Positions 1 through 7,616 of a stretch of DNA of 53,486 bases are shown one piece after another; within the stretch, counting starts at the first letter, position 1, and each line of letters begins with the position of its first letter. The notes under the pieces are model-generated. The model was not told the DNA's origin, did not search any database, and saw nothing but the letters and a program-made list of their open reading frames with translations. This DNA is from Acidimicrobiia bacterium (lineage in GTDB: Bacteria > Actinomycetota > Acidimicrobiia > IMCC26256 > PALSA-555), in NCBI GenBank assembly GCA_040881685.1, contig JBBECS010000053.1, positions 37,631 through 91,116 of the forward strand. The letters run 5' to 3'. The translations under genes and the position numbers were made by a program.

Positions 1-2
1 CG

Positions 3-1256
3 CCGGAGCCGATCGCGCCGGAGCCGATCGCGCCCGAACCGGTGGCCCCCGCGGCCACGGCCGCGCCGGAACCCGCGGTTCCGCCGGCGACTGCACCGGT
101 TGCGGGCGGGCCTCCGCTCACCTCGCCGGTGGTGCGGAGGCTCATCGCCCAGCACGGCCTCGACCCGGCGTCGATCCAGGGGTCGGGCGAAGGCGGCCGC
201 ATCACCCGCCGCGACGTGGTCGCGGCTGCAGCTGCGCCGGGCTCGCCGTCGGCTGCGTCCCCACCGCCAGCACCCGCGCCGGCGCCTCCGAGCGAGGTCG
301 CGGCCGAAGCGCCGGAGCCGCCATCCGTCGCGCCGGTCACACCGGTCGTGCCGATCGTCCCGGTGGTGCCCGTCGCGCCGACGCCCGTCACGCCGTCGCC
401 CGTTGAACCTCCTGCGCCGCCCCCGCCCCCGGCGCCGCCGCCGCCTCCACCCGCGCCGGCACCGATCGCCACGCCCGAGCCGCCGCCCCCGCCGCAACCG
501 CCGTCACCGCCGGCTTGGGGCACGATGCCGGCCGGTTCGCGCGGCGACGAGACCGTTGGCTTCACGAACATCCGTCGCCGAACCGCGGAGCACGTGATCC
601 GCTCGAAAGCCACGAGCGCGCACGTCTACACCTCGATCCAGGTGGACTTCGAGCGGATCTCCCGCGTGCGCGAGGCGCGTCAGGCGGAATGGAAGCACAA
701 GGAAGGCTTCTCCCTCACGTTCCTCCCGTTCATCTCGCGGGCCGTCGCTGACGCGATCGGCGAGTATCCGCACGTGAACGCGAGTGTCGTGGGCGACTCG
801 CTCGTCGTGCACCGCGACGTGCACATCGCGATCGCCGTGGACCTCGACTTCGAAGGCCTCGTGGCACCGGTCATCCACAACGCCGACGGGAAGCGCTTGC
901 CCTTCATCGCGCGTGAGATCCGCGACCTCGCCGAGCGCGCCCGGACCAAGCAGCTCCTCCCCGACGAGGTGATCGGCGGCACGTTCACGATCACGAACCC
1001 CGGACCGTTCGGCACGTTCCTCACCATGCCGATCATCAACCAGCCGCAGGTCGCGATCCTGTCCACCGACGCGGTCGAGAAGCGGGCCGGCGTGGTCAAC
1101 GCCCCCGACGGTGAAGACGTCATCGCGGTCCGTCATCTCGGGATGCTCTCCCTCGCCTGGGACCACCGCGCCTTCGATGGCGCGTACGCCGCCGCATTTC
1201 TGCGCAGCCTGAAAGAGCGCCTCGAGACCCGGGATTGGAACGCCGAGCTCGATTGA
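3..1256 (+). CDS. 2-oxoacid dehydrogenase E2 (dihydrolipoamide acyltransferase), 5' truncated
   Basis: Transfers acyl groups from the lipoyl arm to CoA in a 2-oxoacid dehydrogenase complex (pyruvate, 2-oxoglutarate or branched-chain; which one cannot be decided here). The frame is already open at base 3, so the lipoyl domain lies upstream. Counting residues from the GTG at 42, an E3/E1-binding domain spans about 25-63 (TSPVVRRLIAQHGLD, then GSGEGGRITRRDV). It is followed by a very long Pro/Ala linker (about 65-160) and the catalytic domain (about 165-404). The catalytic HRxFDG motif has H375 and D379. Downstream lipB-lipA makes the lipoyl cofactor this protein needs, a common actinobacterial neighbourhood. 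The first 40 bases encode tandem APEPI-like repeats. Confidence 0.93.
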   Translation, partial: PEPIAPEPIAPEPVAPAATAAPEPAVPPATAPVAGGPPLTSPVVRRLIAQHGLDPASIQGSGEGGRITRRDVVAAAAAPGSPSAASPPPAPAPAPPSEVAAEAPEPPSVAPVTPVVPIVPVVPVAPTPVTPSPVEPPAPPPPPAPPPPPPAPAPIATPEPPPPPQPPSPPAWGTMPAGSRGDETVGFTNIRRRTAEHVIRSKATSAHVYTSIQVDFERISRVREARQAEWKHKEGFSLTFLPFISRAVADAIGEYPHVNASVVGDSLVVHRDVHIAIAVDLDFEGLVAPVIHNADGKRLPFIAREIRDLAERARTKQLLPDEVIGGTFTITNPGPFGTFLTMPIINQPQVAILSTDAVEKRAGVVNAPDGEDVIAVRHLGMLSLAWDHRAFDGAYAAAFLRSLKERLETRDWNAELD

Positions 1257-1265
1257 ACGTGTTAC

Positions 1266-1271
1266 TAGGCT
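1266..1271 (+). promoter_or_regulatory. -10-like element for lipB-lipA
   Basis: TAGGCT, nine bases before the ATG at 1281, fits the actinobacterial TANNNT -10. No Shine-Dalgarno is visible, so transcription may begin at or next to the start codon (leaderless). No clear -35 box is seen. Confidence 0.45.
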
Positions 1272-1280
1272 GAGATCGCG

Positions 1281-2933
1281 ATGACATCGACGCTGCGGGT
1301 GCGGTGGCTTGGGCGGGTCTCGTACGCCGACGCCGACGCGCTCCAGCGTGGGCTGCACGAGCATGGGAACGACGATCACCTCTTGTTGCTCGAGCACCCG
1401 CACGTGTACACGCTGGGCACCACATCTCACGTCGAGCACGTGCTCACACCGCCGGCGAGCGTCGGTGCCGACCTCGTGCGCACTGATCGCGGTGGGGACG
1501 TCACGTACCACGGCCCGGGACAGCTCGTCGGCTATCCGATCGTCACACTTCCGGAGTGGCGCGACGGCTTGCGAGACGTGGTCGCCTACGTACGGCGCCT
1601 GGAGGACCTGTTGATCGCCGCGCTGGCGGACATCGGCGTTGCGGCGGAACGTCGCGAGCGACTCACCGGGGTCTGGGTGGGTGACGAGAAGATCGCCGCC
1701 ATCGGGGTCAAGGTCGCGCGCGGGCGCACGCGCCACGGGTTCGCCCTCAACGTCGATCCCGACCTCGCGATGTTCGACCACATCGTGCCGTGCGGCATCC
1801 GCGACAAGGGCGTCACGTCGCTCCGTCGCCTGCTCGGCGCCGACGCGCCGATGATGGCCGCGGTCGTCGACGTCGTCGCCGAGCGCTTCGCCGAGGTGTT
1901 CGGGTACCCCGAGGTGGACCGGCAGGACGTCTCCCATGGTTTTGGCGTCGATAGCTGTCGCAGAGCGACACTCAGCGACGCCAAAAAAAGCCCGGGCATT
2001 CGGTTGTTGGGGCGGTTGGCGGACGCGGGGGTGGAGGTACCCGACCCGGATCCGGCGTTTCGGCGACCGGAGTGGATGCGCGTGCGGGCGGACCTCGGGC
2101 CGGGATACCGACAGACGAAGCGCATCATGCGCTCGCTCGATCTTCGCACGGTGTGCGAGGAGGCGGGCTGTCCGAACATCTACGAGTGCTGGGCTGAGCG
2201 GACTGCGACGTTCATGATCCTCGGCGAGCGCTGCACGCGTGCGTGCGGCTTCTGCCTCGTCGACACGCGCAAGCCGCTGCCGTTCGACGATGCCGAGCCG
2301 TCACGGGTCGCCGACGCGGTTGCCACGTTGGGCCTCCGCCACGCGGTCGTCACCAGCGTTGCCCGCGACGACCTGCCCGACGGTGGCGCCGGGGGATTCG
2401 CGGCCACGATCCGCGCGGTCCGCGCCCGTACCCCGGACACGACCATCGAGGTGCTCGTCCCCGACTGCAAGGGCGATCCCGCCGCCCTCGACGCGATCTT
2501 CGCGGCTCGTCCTGACGTGCTGAACCACAACCTCGAGACCGTGGCGCGCCTCCAACGGGCAGCGCGCCCGTCGGCCGGCTACGCCCGATCGTTGGCGCTG
2601 CTCGCGCGGGCCAAGGACGCCGGGCTGGTCACGAAGTCCGGACTCATCCTCGGCATGGGAGAGGAGGAACACGAAGTGCGCGGCGCACTTGCCGACCTGC
2701 GCTCGGTCGGCGTCGACATCGTCACGATGGGTCAGTACCTCCGACCATCCGCACAACATCTCCCCGTGGTGCGTTGGTGGCATCCCGAAGAGTTCGCGGC
2801 CCTGCACGACGCCGCCACTGCGCTCGGCTTCGTACACGTCGAGGCCGGGCCGCTCGTGCGCTCCAGCTACCACGCGAAGCGCGCGGCCGACGCCACGGCA
2901 CCGACGCCCACCGGCGCGGCCGTCAGCGCCTGA
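1281..2933 (+). CDS. lipBA: LipB-LipA fusion: octanoyltransferase plus lipoyl synthase
   Basis: One uninterrupted 550-residue frame carries both steps of lipoate synthesis. Residues 1 to about 217 are LipB (octanoyl-ACP:protein transferase), with RGGDVTYHGPGQ and the catalytic pair K137 and C171, 34 residues apart as in M. tuberculosis LipB. Residues about 240-550 are LipA (radical SAM, inserts two sulfurs). The auxiliary cluster cysteines are C292, C297, C303 (CX4CX5C), the radical-SAM cysteines are C318, C322, C325 (CX3CX2C), and an RSSY motif lies near the C-terminus. Each half has normal length, so nothing is missing. The linker (about 218-240) is encoded by a nested palindrome at 1940-1986. 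These are normally two genes. A separate LipA start (for example GTG at 2031) is possible but not needed. No Shine-Dalgarno precedes 1281. Confidence 0.9.
   Translation: MTSTLRVRWLGRVSYADADALQRGLHEHGNDDHLLLLEHPHVYTLGTTSHVEHVLTPPASVGADLVRTDRGGDVTYHGPGQLVGYPIVTLPEWRDGLRDVVAYVRRLEDLLIAALADIGVAAERRERLTGVWVGDEKIAAIGVKVARGRTRHGFALNVDPDLAMFDHIVPCGIRDKGVTSLRRLLGADAPMMAAVVDVVAERFAEVFGYPEVDRQDVSHGFGVDSCRRATLSDAKKSPGIRLLGRLADAGVEVPDPDPAFRRPEWMRVRADLGPGYRQTKRIMRSLDLRTVCEEAGCPNIYECWAERTATFMILGERCTRACGFCLVDTRKPLPFDDAEPSRVADAVATLGLRHAVVTSVARDDLPDGGAGGFAATIRAVRARTPDTTIEVLVPDCKGDPAALDAIFAARPDVLNHNLETVARLQRAARPSAGYARSLALLARAKDAGLVTKSGLILGMGEEEHEVRGALADLRSVGVDIVTMGQYLRPSAQHLPVVRWWHPEEFAALHDAATALGFVHVEAGPLVRSSYHAKRAADATAPTPTGAAVSA
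1940..1986. repeat. Nested palindrome inside the lipB-lipA junction
   Basis: Outer arms TTTTGGCGTCG (1940-1950) and CGACGCCAAAA (1976-1986) pair perfectly over 11 bp. Inside them TGTCGC (1956-1961) and GCGACA (1965-1970) pair around AGA. The double-stem design resembles the intergenic terminator at 50726-50766, but here it is in frame and translated as the linker of the LipB-LipA fusion. A tract of seven A follows on the + strand, so it is not a classical U-tract terminator in the sense of lipBA. Confidence 0.85.
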
Positions 2934-2936
2934 CGC

Positions 2937-4034
2937 GTGCCCGGCGCTAGCGAGCACGTCGACCGGCTCGCCCGGGCACGCGCCCGGATGGGGGAACTCG
3001 GTGTGGACGCGCTGCTCCTCTCGGTGGGTCCCGACCTGCCGTACTTCACCGGCTACGAGGCGATGCCCCTCGAGCGGCTGACGATGCTCGTGGTCGCTCG
3101 GGAGGACGACGCGGTGCTCGTCGTGCCACGGCTCGAGGCGCCGCGCGTGCACGATCAGCCGGATGCCTTCCGCATCGATGCCTGGAACGAGACCGACGAC
3201 CCGATCGCTCGCGTGGCACATCACACTGCGGCGGCGCGGTCGGTTGCCATCGGGGACCACACATGGGCCCGCTTCGTGCTCGCCCTCCAGCGCGCGTTGC
3301 CTGGTGTGGAGTTCTCTCCTGCGAGCCAGATCACGGGACCGATGCGCGCCGTCAAGGATGAGGCCGAGGTGGACGCTCTCCAAGCGGCGGCGGGCGCGGT
3401 CGACGAGATCGCGGTTGCGATGCGGGCGCGCCCGTTTGCCGGTCGCACCGAGCGAGATGTGCACCGCGAGCTCGTGGAGCGCATGCTCGATGCCGGTCAC
3501 GAACGGGCCAACTTCGCGATCGTGGGGAGCGGGCCGAACGCTGCGAGCCCGCATCACGAACCCGGCGACCGGGTCATCGCCGAGGGCGACGTCGTGCTCT
3601 GCGATTTCGGTGGAACGATGCGCGGCTACTGCTCAGACATCACCCGCATGTTCACCGTCGGAGAACCCGCGAGCGAGGTTCGCGACGCCTACGCCACGCT
3701 CGTCGAGGCGCAAGAAGCCGGCGTGCAGGCTGCTCGGGTCGGGACAACGTGCGAAGCCGTGGATGCGGCGCCGCGCCGCGTCCTTGCCGACGCTGGGTTC
3801 GCCGACGCGTTCGTGCACCGCACCGGTCACGGCATTGGCATGGAAGCGCACGAGGATCCATACGTCGTCGCCGGGAATCCCACCGAGCTCGTTGCCGGGC
3901 ACGCGTTCAGCGTCGAGCCGGGGGTGTACTTCGCGGGCCGGTTCGGCCTGCGACTCGAGGACATCGTGGTGGCGACGGAGACTGGTCCTCGGCGACTGAA
4001 TCGCGCGCCTCGCGACCTCGCCGTCGTCGGCTGA
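2937..4034 (+). CDS. M24 family metallopeptidase (Xaa-Pro aminopeptidase/dipeptidase type)
   Basis: Predicted cytoplasmic peptidase that removes residues next to proline. The 365-residue protein has the creatinase-like N-terminal half (about 1-125) and the pita-bread catalytic half. All five metal ligands are visible: D223 (CDFGG), D234 (SDITRM), H298 (TGHGIG), E327 (VEPGVY) and E341 (RLEDIV). The GTG at 2937 is three bases after the lipBA stop, so it is probably co-transcribed. The length fits PepQ-like proteins. The exact substrate (X-Pro dipeptide or N-terminal X-Pro of longer peptides) cannot be read from sequence. Confidence 0.88.
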   Translation: MPGASEHVDRLARARARMGELGVDALLLSVGPDLPYFTGYEAMPLERLTMLVVAREDDAVLVVPRLEAPRVHDQPDAFRIDAWNETDDPIARVAHHTAAARSVAIGDHTWARFVLALQRALPGVEFSPASQITGPMRAVKDEAEVDALQAAAGAVDEIAVAMRARPFAGRTERDVHRELVERMLDAGHERANFAIVGSGPNAASPHHEPGDRVIAEGDVVLCDFGGTMRGYCSDITRMFTVGEPASEVRDAYATLVEAQEAGVQAARVGTTCEAVDAAPRRVLADAGFADAFVHRTGHGIGMEAHEDPYVVAGNPTELVAGHAFSVEPGVYFAGRFGLRLEDIVVATETGPRRLNRAPRDLAVVG

Positions 4035-4054
4035 GCCATGCGCCGAGAGCGGGA

Positions 4055-4843
4055 ATGAGGGCCGAGCTCGACGTCGGGACCGTGCTTCTCCAATGGGCGA
4101 CCGGAGGGTTGCTCGCGGGATGGGTCACCACGCGCCATCGGGTCGTCGGGACCGGCTACGGATGGCTCGTGCGCGGCGCGTTCCTGGCGCTTGCACTCGG
4201 TGGAGTCGCGGCCGGCCTCGCCAACGATGGCGGAGGAACGGGGGCAACGGTCCGCGACGCGGCAGGGTTCGCGATGGCGGTGCTCGTCGCGGTCGCGCTC
4301 GTGGTGTCGGTGGTGCGCCGACGGTCCCCGGTCGGCGATCGCTCGCTCGGCTTCCCCCCGGTGCTCGACCTGCTCCCACCGATCGCGGGTGTCGTCGCGC
4401 TCCTCGGCGCGGCTGATGCTGCGGGCGGCCCGTACGCACTCGGGGCCGCGCGCGTCGTTGTCGGCGCCGTGTTCCTGGGGCTCGTGACGGACGCGATGCT
4501 CCTCGGTCACTGGTACCTTGTGCAGCCCGGCCTCAGCCGCGAGCCGATCAAAGAGCTCGTGCGGCTGGTGACGCTCGTGTGGCCGTTCGAGGTCGCGGTG
4601 TGGCTCATCCCCACCGGGATGGGCGACGTCATCGGCGGGAGCATCGACGACGGCTACGACGGGCTCCTCGGATGGACCTGGGTCGTCAGCGCGCTCACGA
4701 CGGTCGGGTTGGCGTTCGTTGCCCGGCGCGCGCTCCGCGAGCCGTACTACTCGGCTGTCATGGCGACGACGGGTCTCTTGTATCTCGCGATCCTCACTGC
4801 GTTCGGCACGGACGTGCTGGCGCGGGCTGTGCTCGCGCCGTAG
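4055..4843 (+). CDS. Polytopic membrane protein of unknown function
   Basis: A 262-residue very hydrophobic protein with about seven or eight predicted membrane segments separated by short charged loops. The first begins near residue 8 (TVLLQWATGGLLAGW). A conserved-looking patch, LGHWYLVQPGLSREPIKE, lies mid-protein and would be the best query for a family search. The ATG at 4055 is chosen because GAGAGCGGGA precedes it and everything upstream in that frame is a shadow of the M24 gene. It lies 20 bases after the M24 stop. I do not recognise the family. No catalytic motif is visible, and the neighbours give no clear function. Confidence 0.75.
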   Translation: MRAELDVGTVLLQWATGGLLAGWVTTRHRVVGTGYGWLVRGAFLALALGGVAAGLANDGGGTGATVRDAAGFAMAVLVAVALVVSVVRRRSPVGDRSLGFPPVLDLLPPIAGVVALLGAADAAGGPYALGAARVVVGAVFLGLVTDAMLLGHWYLVQPGLSREPIKELVRLVTLVWPFEVAVWLIPTGMGDVIGGSIDDGYDGLLGWTWVVSALTTVGLAFVARRALREPYYSAVMATTGLLYLAILTAFGTDVLARAVLAP

Positions 4844-4871
4844 TCGTCCCTGCGTTCGCACCGGTCGCCAC

Positions 4872-4877
4872 TACAGT
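4872..4877 (+). promoter_or_regulatory. -10-like element before the gene at 4886
   Basis: TACAGT lies eight bases before the GTG at 4886 and no Shine-Dalgarno is visible, which fits a leaderless transcript that would open the polysaccharide region. Confidence 0.4.
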
Positions 4878-4885
4878 TCGCAGCC

Positions 4886-6346
4886 GTGCCGACCCGCGAG
4901 GCGCCGACCACTGACGCGCCCACAAACGGCGAGGCGCAGACTGCCGCCGATGGCTGGCGGGCGCGGCTGGCGGGGTTCGATCGCCGCTTCCCGCGCGGCC
5001 GGATCATGCTGCTGCTGGCGGGCCTCGTGCTGGTGCTCAATGTGACCACCGTGTTGCGCGTCGACAAGGTCTCGCGTATCGACGAGCAGTACTGGATCGA
5101 TCACCTCCTCCACGGTGCCGACTTCTCGATCGATCGCGGTGGCGTACCGATCCTCCAGGAGACGGTGCGCGAGAAGTGCGAACGCGGGAAGGAGGAGGAG
5201 TTCCTGCGGCCGTGCAAACCCGGGCACCTGAAGCCGGCGCTCTACGGCTATTGGCATGGCGTGAACATCACCGGCGCCGAGCCCTTCTACTTCTTCACGA
5301 CGGGGCCGATCGCGCGCGCCTTGCGTGCGACGCCTCTCGACCTGCCACCCAACGACAGCCTGGTCACGTGGGCTCGCTTGCTGGGCTCGGCATGGGCCCT
5401 GGCCGGCATCTACTGCCTGATCCGTGCCGGCGAGATCCTCCGCGTTCGCCGTCGGATGCTCGTGCTCGCGTCCGTCTTCATCGTGGCGACGCCCGCGCTC
5501 CTGCACGCCAACACGATCGTCACGCCCGACGCGACTGCGCTCGTTGCCGGTGGTGCGCTGCTGCTCGCAGCGTTGTCATGGGAACGCCGGGGAACTCCGC
5601 TCTGGATGCTCGCGCTGGTCACGCTCGTGGTGTCTGCGTTCAACGAGAAGAACGGGATCGGAGTGCTCCTCGTCCTGGGCTACTTCGCCCTGCGCGCCCT
5701 CGCTGGCCATCTCGGGATCGCCGATGACGACGACGACCCTCGGCCGTGGCAGGACTATGTCAAGACCGCCGGAGTGCTCGTGGTGGCGTTGTTCCTGGCC
5801 AACAAGGGTTGGGACCACCTGTACGCGTTCATCGGTGACGGCTTGTTCACGCCGCCGCCGTTGGCCGACATCTCGGGCAACCCGATCGCGGCCTCCTATG
5901 GCAACAGGGACATCGGGTTGTGGCACCTGTTCGGACCGACGACGGTGTTCATGATGTTCCCGCCGTTCCAAGACGTGGCCCCCCCGATCGAGCGCACCCA
6001 TCCGCTCTATCTCGTGCTCGCCAAGACGGCAGAGTTCGTGGCGATCGGCGCGATGTTCGCCGTCGCGCTGCGCGACAAGCTCTCGACGAAGCTGTCGGTG
6101 CTCGGGTTCGCAACCCTGGGGACGCTGCTCGCGAGCCCCACGCTCACGGTGATCCGCAACCAGCTCGAGGGCGGCACGTACGACCAACCGGTCTGGCGCT
6201 TCGGCCTCTCGGCGTTGCCTGCGTTGGCCATTGTCCTTGCGTGCGCGCCCCGCAGCCGCTTCGCGGTGCGCGGCATGACCGTTCTCGTCGCGTTGCTCTA
6301 CGTGTCGGCGATCTACGTGGTGTTCCACTCCCCACTGCCCGCCTGA
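4886..6346 (+). CDS. Multi-pass membrane protein, GT-C glycosyltransferase-like
   Basis: A 486-residue protein with a charged N-terminal tail (about 1-45), one membrane segment (about 48-65), a large extracytoplasmic loop and then roughly nine more segments. The first loop carries RIDEQYWIDHLLHG soon after helix 1. An acidic residue at that place is typical of GT-C enzymes, which use polyprenyl-phosphate sugars. The loop has C-rich stretches (KCERGKEEE, RPCKPGH). Transfer of a sugar from a lipid carrier outside the membrane is therefore plausible, but no family signature is decisive. The GTG at 4886 is supported by the -10-like TACAGT just upstream. It is convergent with the glycosyltransferase at 6399-7538. 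Confidence 0.7.
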   Translation: MPTREAPTTDAPTNGEAQTAADGWRARLAGFDRRFPRGRIMLLLAGLVLVLNVTTVLRVDKVSRIDEQYWIDHLLHGADFSIDRGGVPILQETVREKCERGKEEEFLRPCKPGHLKPALYGYWHGVNITGAEPFYFFTTGPIARALRATPLDLPPNDSLVTWARLLGSAWALAGIYCLIRAGEILRVRRRMLVLASVFIVATPALLHANTIVTPDATALVAGGALLLAALSWERRGTPLWMLALVTLVVSAFNEKNGIGVLLVLGYFALRALAGHLGIADDDDDPRPWQDYVKTAGVLVVALFLANKGWDHLYAFIGDGLFTPPPLADISGNPIAASYGNRDIGLWHLFGPTTVFMMFPPFQDVAPPIERTHPLYLVLAKTAEFVAIGAMFAVALRDKLSTKLSVLGFATLGTLLASPTLTVIRNQLEGGTYDQPVWRFGLSALPALAIVLACAPRSRFAVRGMTVLVALLYVSAIYVVFHSPLPA

Positions 6347-6402
6347 GCGGCCTCGCACACGCCGCCGATGAAACCGGCACCGCCCGTGTCGGCTGTCTTC
6401 AC
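6313..6402 (-). pseudogene. Remnant of an NAD-dependent epimerase N-terminus
   Basis: Reading leftward from GTG at 6402, the frame gives VKTADTGGAGFIGGVCEAAQ, matching the Rossmann start MKxxVTGGAGFIGS of SDR epimerases. It then runs into antisense of the 4886-6346 gene and stops after 29 residues. At the DNA level its glycine-rich segment is nearly identical to the start of rmlB (41380-42342). Its GTG overlaps the TGA of the glycosyltransferase at 6399-7538 (GTGA), the usual coupled junction here. This suggests the operon once continued into an epimerase that was deleted. Confidence 0.6.
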
Positions 6403-7538
6403 GGTGCACTCCCAGCGCTGGCAAGCTCTTCGTAGATCTCCGCGGTGTCGGTGACCAGCCGCGCGCTCGAGAAGTGGTTGCGGGCGTGCGTGAGCGCTGC
6501 GCCACCAAAGCGGTCTCGCAAGGCGCGATCCTCGAGAACACGCAGCGTTGCGCGCGATATCGCCTCGACATCCACGTCGACCACGAGACCAGTCTGACCG
6601 TCGAGGACCACCTCGGGTGCCGATCCGACTCGGGTCGTCACCGCAGGACAGCCGATCGCCGCCGCCTCGATGAGCGAGACCGGCATCCCCTCGTTGTCCG
6701 AGGTGAGCACGACCACGTCGGATGCGGCGTAGATCGTCTCCACGTCGCTGCGCCACCCGAGGAAGTGTGCGTTCGCGCCGAGGCCGGCGAGGCGGTCTTG
6801 CAGATCGGCGAGCAGGTCACCCTCGCCCGCGATGAGGAAGACCGTGTCCGGCCGGTCCGCCGCGATGCGCAGCGCCACGTCGGCGAAGCGGTCGGGGCGC
6901 TTGACGTGGGTCAGGCGCGCGACGAACGCGACGACCGGTACGTCAGCGGGAACCGTGAGCTCAGCGCGGGCGGCATCACGTGTCGGCGGGGACGGCAGCT
7001 GGATCCCCGGTGGCACCACCGTGTACTGGTCGGGCCGGCCGATCCCGGCCGCGAGGAGCTCGTCACGCACCCTTTTTCCAACGGCAACAAGGCGGGTCGT
7101 GCGCCGGGCGAACGAGCGTTCCACCGTGATCACGCCGCGCGTGACGAGTGGTGAGAAGTATCCGTGCAGCAGGTGACCATGGAAAGTGTGCACGCGGACC
7201 GGTGCACGGGCGAGCATCGCCGCGCTGCGCCCGAGCACGCCGGCCTTGGCCGTGTGCGTGTGGACGATGTGCGGCCGGAACTCGCGAATCACCCGCCGGA
7301 TCGACACCAGCGCGCGCAGATCCCCGACCGGGCTGGGTGTGCGGCCCAGGCCGTGCACGCGCTCGGTCGCGACGTGCGGCGCGCGCAGAGCCAGGTAGTC
7401 GGCCTCTCCCCGGTCCACCTCGCCGACCAGTAGGCGCTGCTCGAACCGCTGGGGGTCCAACCCATCGGCGAGCGCAGTCACCTGGAGTGCGGGCCCGCCC
7501 ACGTTCATCCGCGCGATCACACGCAGCACTCGGATCAT
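6399..7538 (-). CDS. Glycosyltransferase family 4 (GT-B fold)
   Basis: Predicted cytoplasmic retaining glycosyltransferase that extends a glycan on a lipid carrier. The N-terminal half starts IRVLRVIARMNVGGPALQ, with the glycine-rich acceptor loop, and contains HIVHTHTAKAG and HTFHGHLLHG. The C-terminal half has the donor-binding EX7E signature (NEGMPVSLIEAA). The ATG at 7538 gives 379 residues. A GTG start at 7568 exists, but the -10-like TAGCAT at 7553-7558 lies inside that extension, so 7538 is preferred. Its stop overlaps a vestigial epimerase start, and it is divergent from the epimerase at 7617. Donor and acceptor cannot be read from sequence. Confidence 0.87.
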   Translation of the reverse strand: MIRVLRVIARMNVGGPALQVTALADGLDPQRFEQRLLVGEVDRGEADYLALRAPHVATERVHGLGRTPSPVGDLRALVSIRRVIREFRPHIVHTHTAKAGVLGRSAAMLARAPVRVHTFHGHLLHGYFSPLVTRGVITVERSFARRTTRLVAVGKRVRDELLAAGIGRPDQYTVVPPGIQLPSPPTRDAARAELTVPADVPVVAFVARLTHVKRPDRFADVALRIAADRPDTVFLIAGEGDLLADLQDRLAGLGANAHFLGWRSDVETIYAASDVVVLTSDNEGMPVSLIEAAAIGCPAVTTRVGSAPEVVLDGQTGLVVDVDVEAISRATLRVLEDRALRDRFGGAALTHARNHFSSARLVTDTAEIYEELASAGSAP

Positions 7539-7552
7539 GCCCACAGCCGGCG

Positions 7553-7558
7553 ATGCTA
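7553..7558 (-). promoter_or_regulatory. -10-like element for the GT4 gene
   Basis: On the minus strand TAGCAT lies 14 bases before the ATG at 7538. It forms one half of a divergent promoter region with TACCAT at 7604-7609. Confidence 0.35.
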
Positions 7559-7603
7559 AGCGTCGCACGCTTCGCCGCTCCGAGCGTCAAAGGCGGCGTC
7601 CGC

Positions 7604-7609
7604 TACCAT
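7604..7609 (+). promoter_or_regulatory. -10-like element for the epimerase at 7617
   Basis: TACCAT lies seven bases before the GTG at 7617 with no Shine-Dalgarno between them, a typical leaderless arrangement. Confidence 0.45.
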
Positions 7610-7616
7610 TGCATCG

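Noticed and set aside
3-41. Stand-alone tandem repeat at the window start
   Set aside because: The repeated GCGCCGGAGCCGATC units are coding APEPI repeats of the E2 linker.
504-1937. A 477-residue open frame on the minus strand opposite E2 and lipB
   Set aside because: A typical antisense shadow in GC-rich DNA with no domain; the opposite strand carries full catalytic motifs.
1940-1986. Functional terminator between lipB and lipA
   Set aside because: The stem is followed by A, not T, on the coding strand, and both halves are in one open frame. Kept as a palindrome only.
3749-4054. N-terminal extension of the membrane protein at 4055
   Set aside because: It is the out-of-frame shadow of the M24 peptidase: Arg/His-rich, with no membrane segment until the ATG at 4055.
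6399-7568. GTG 7568 start for the GT4 gene
   Set aside because: The extra 10 residues precede the conserved first strand and contain the likely promoter box at 7553-7558.
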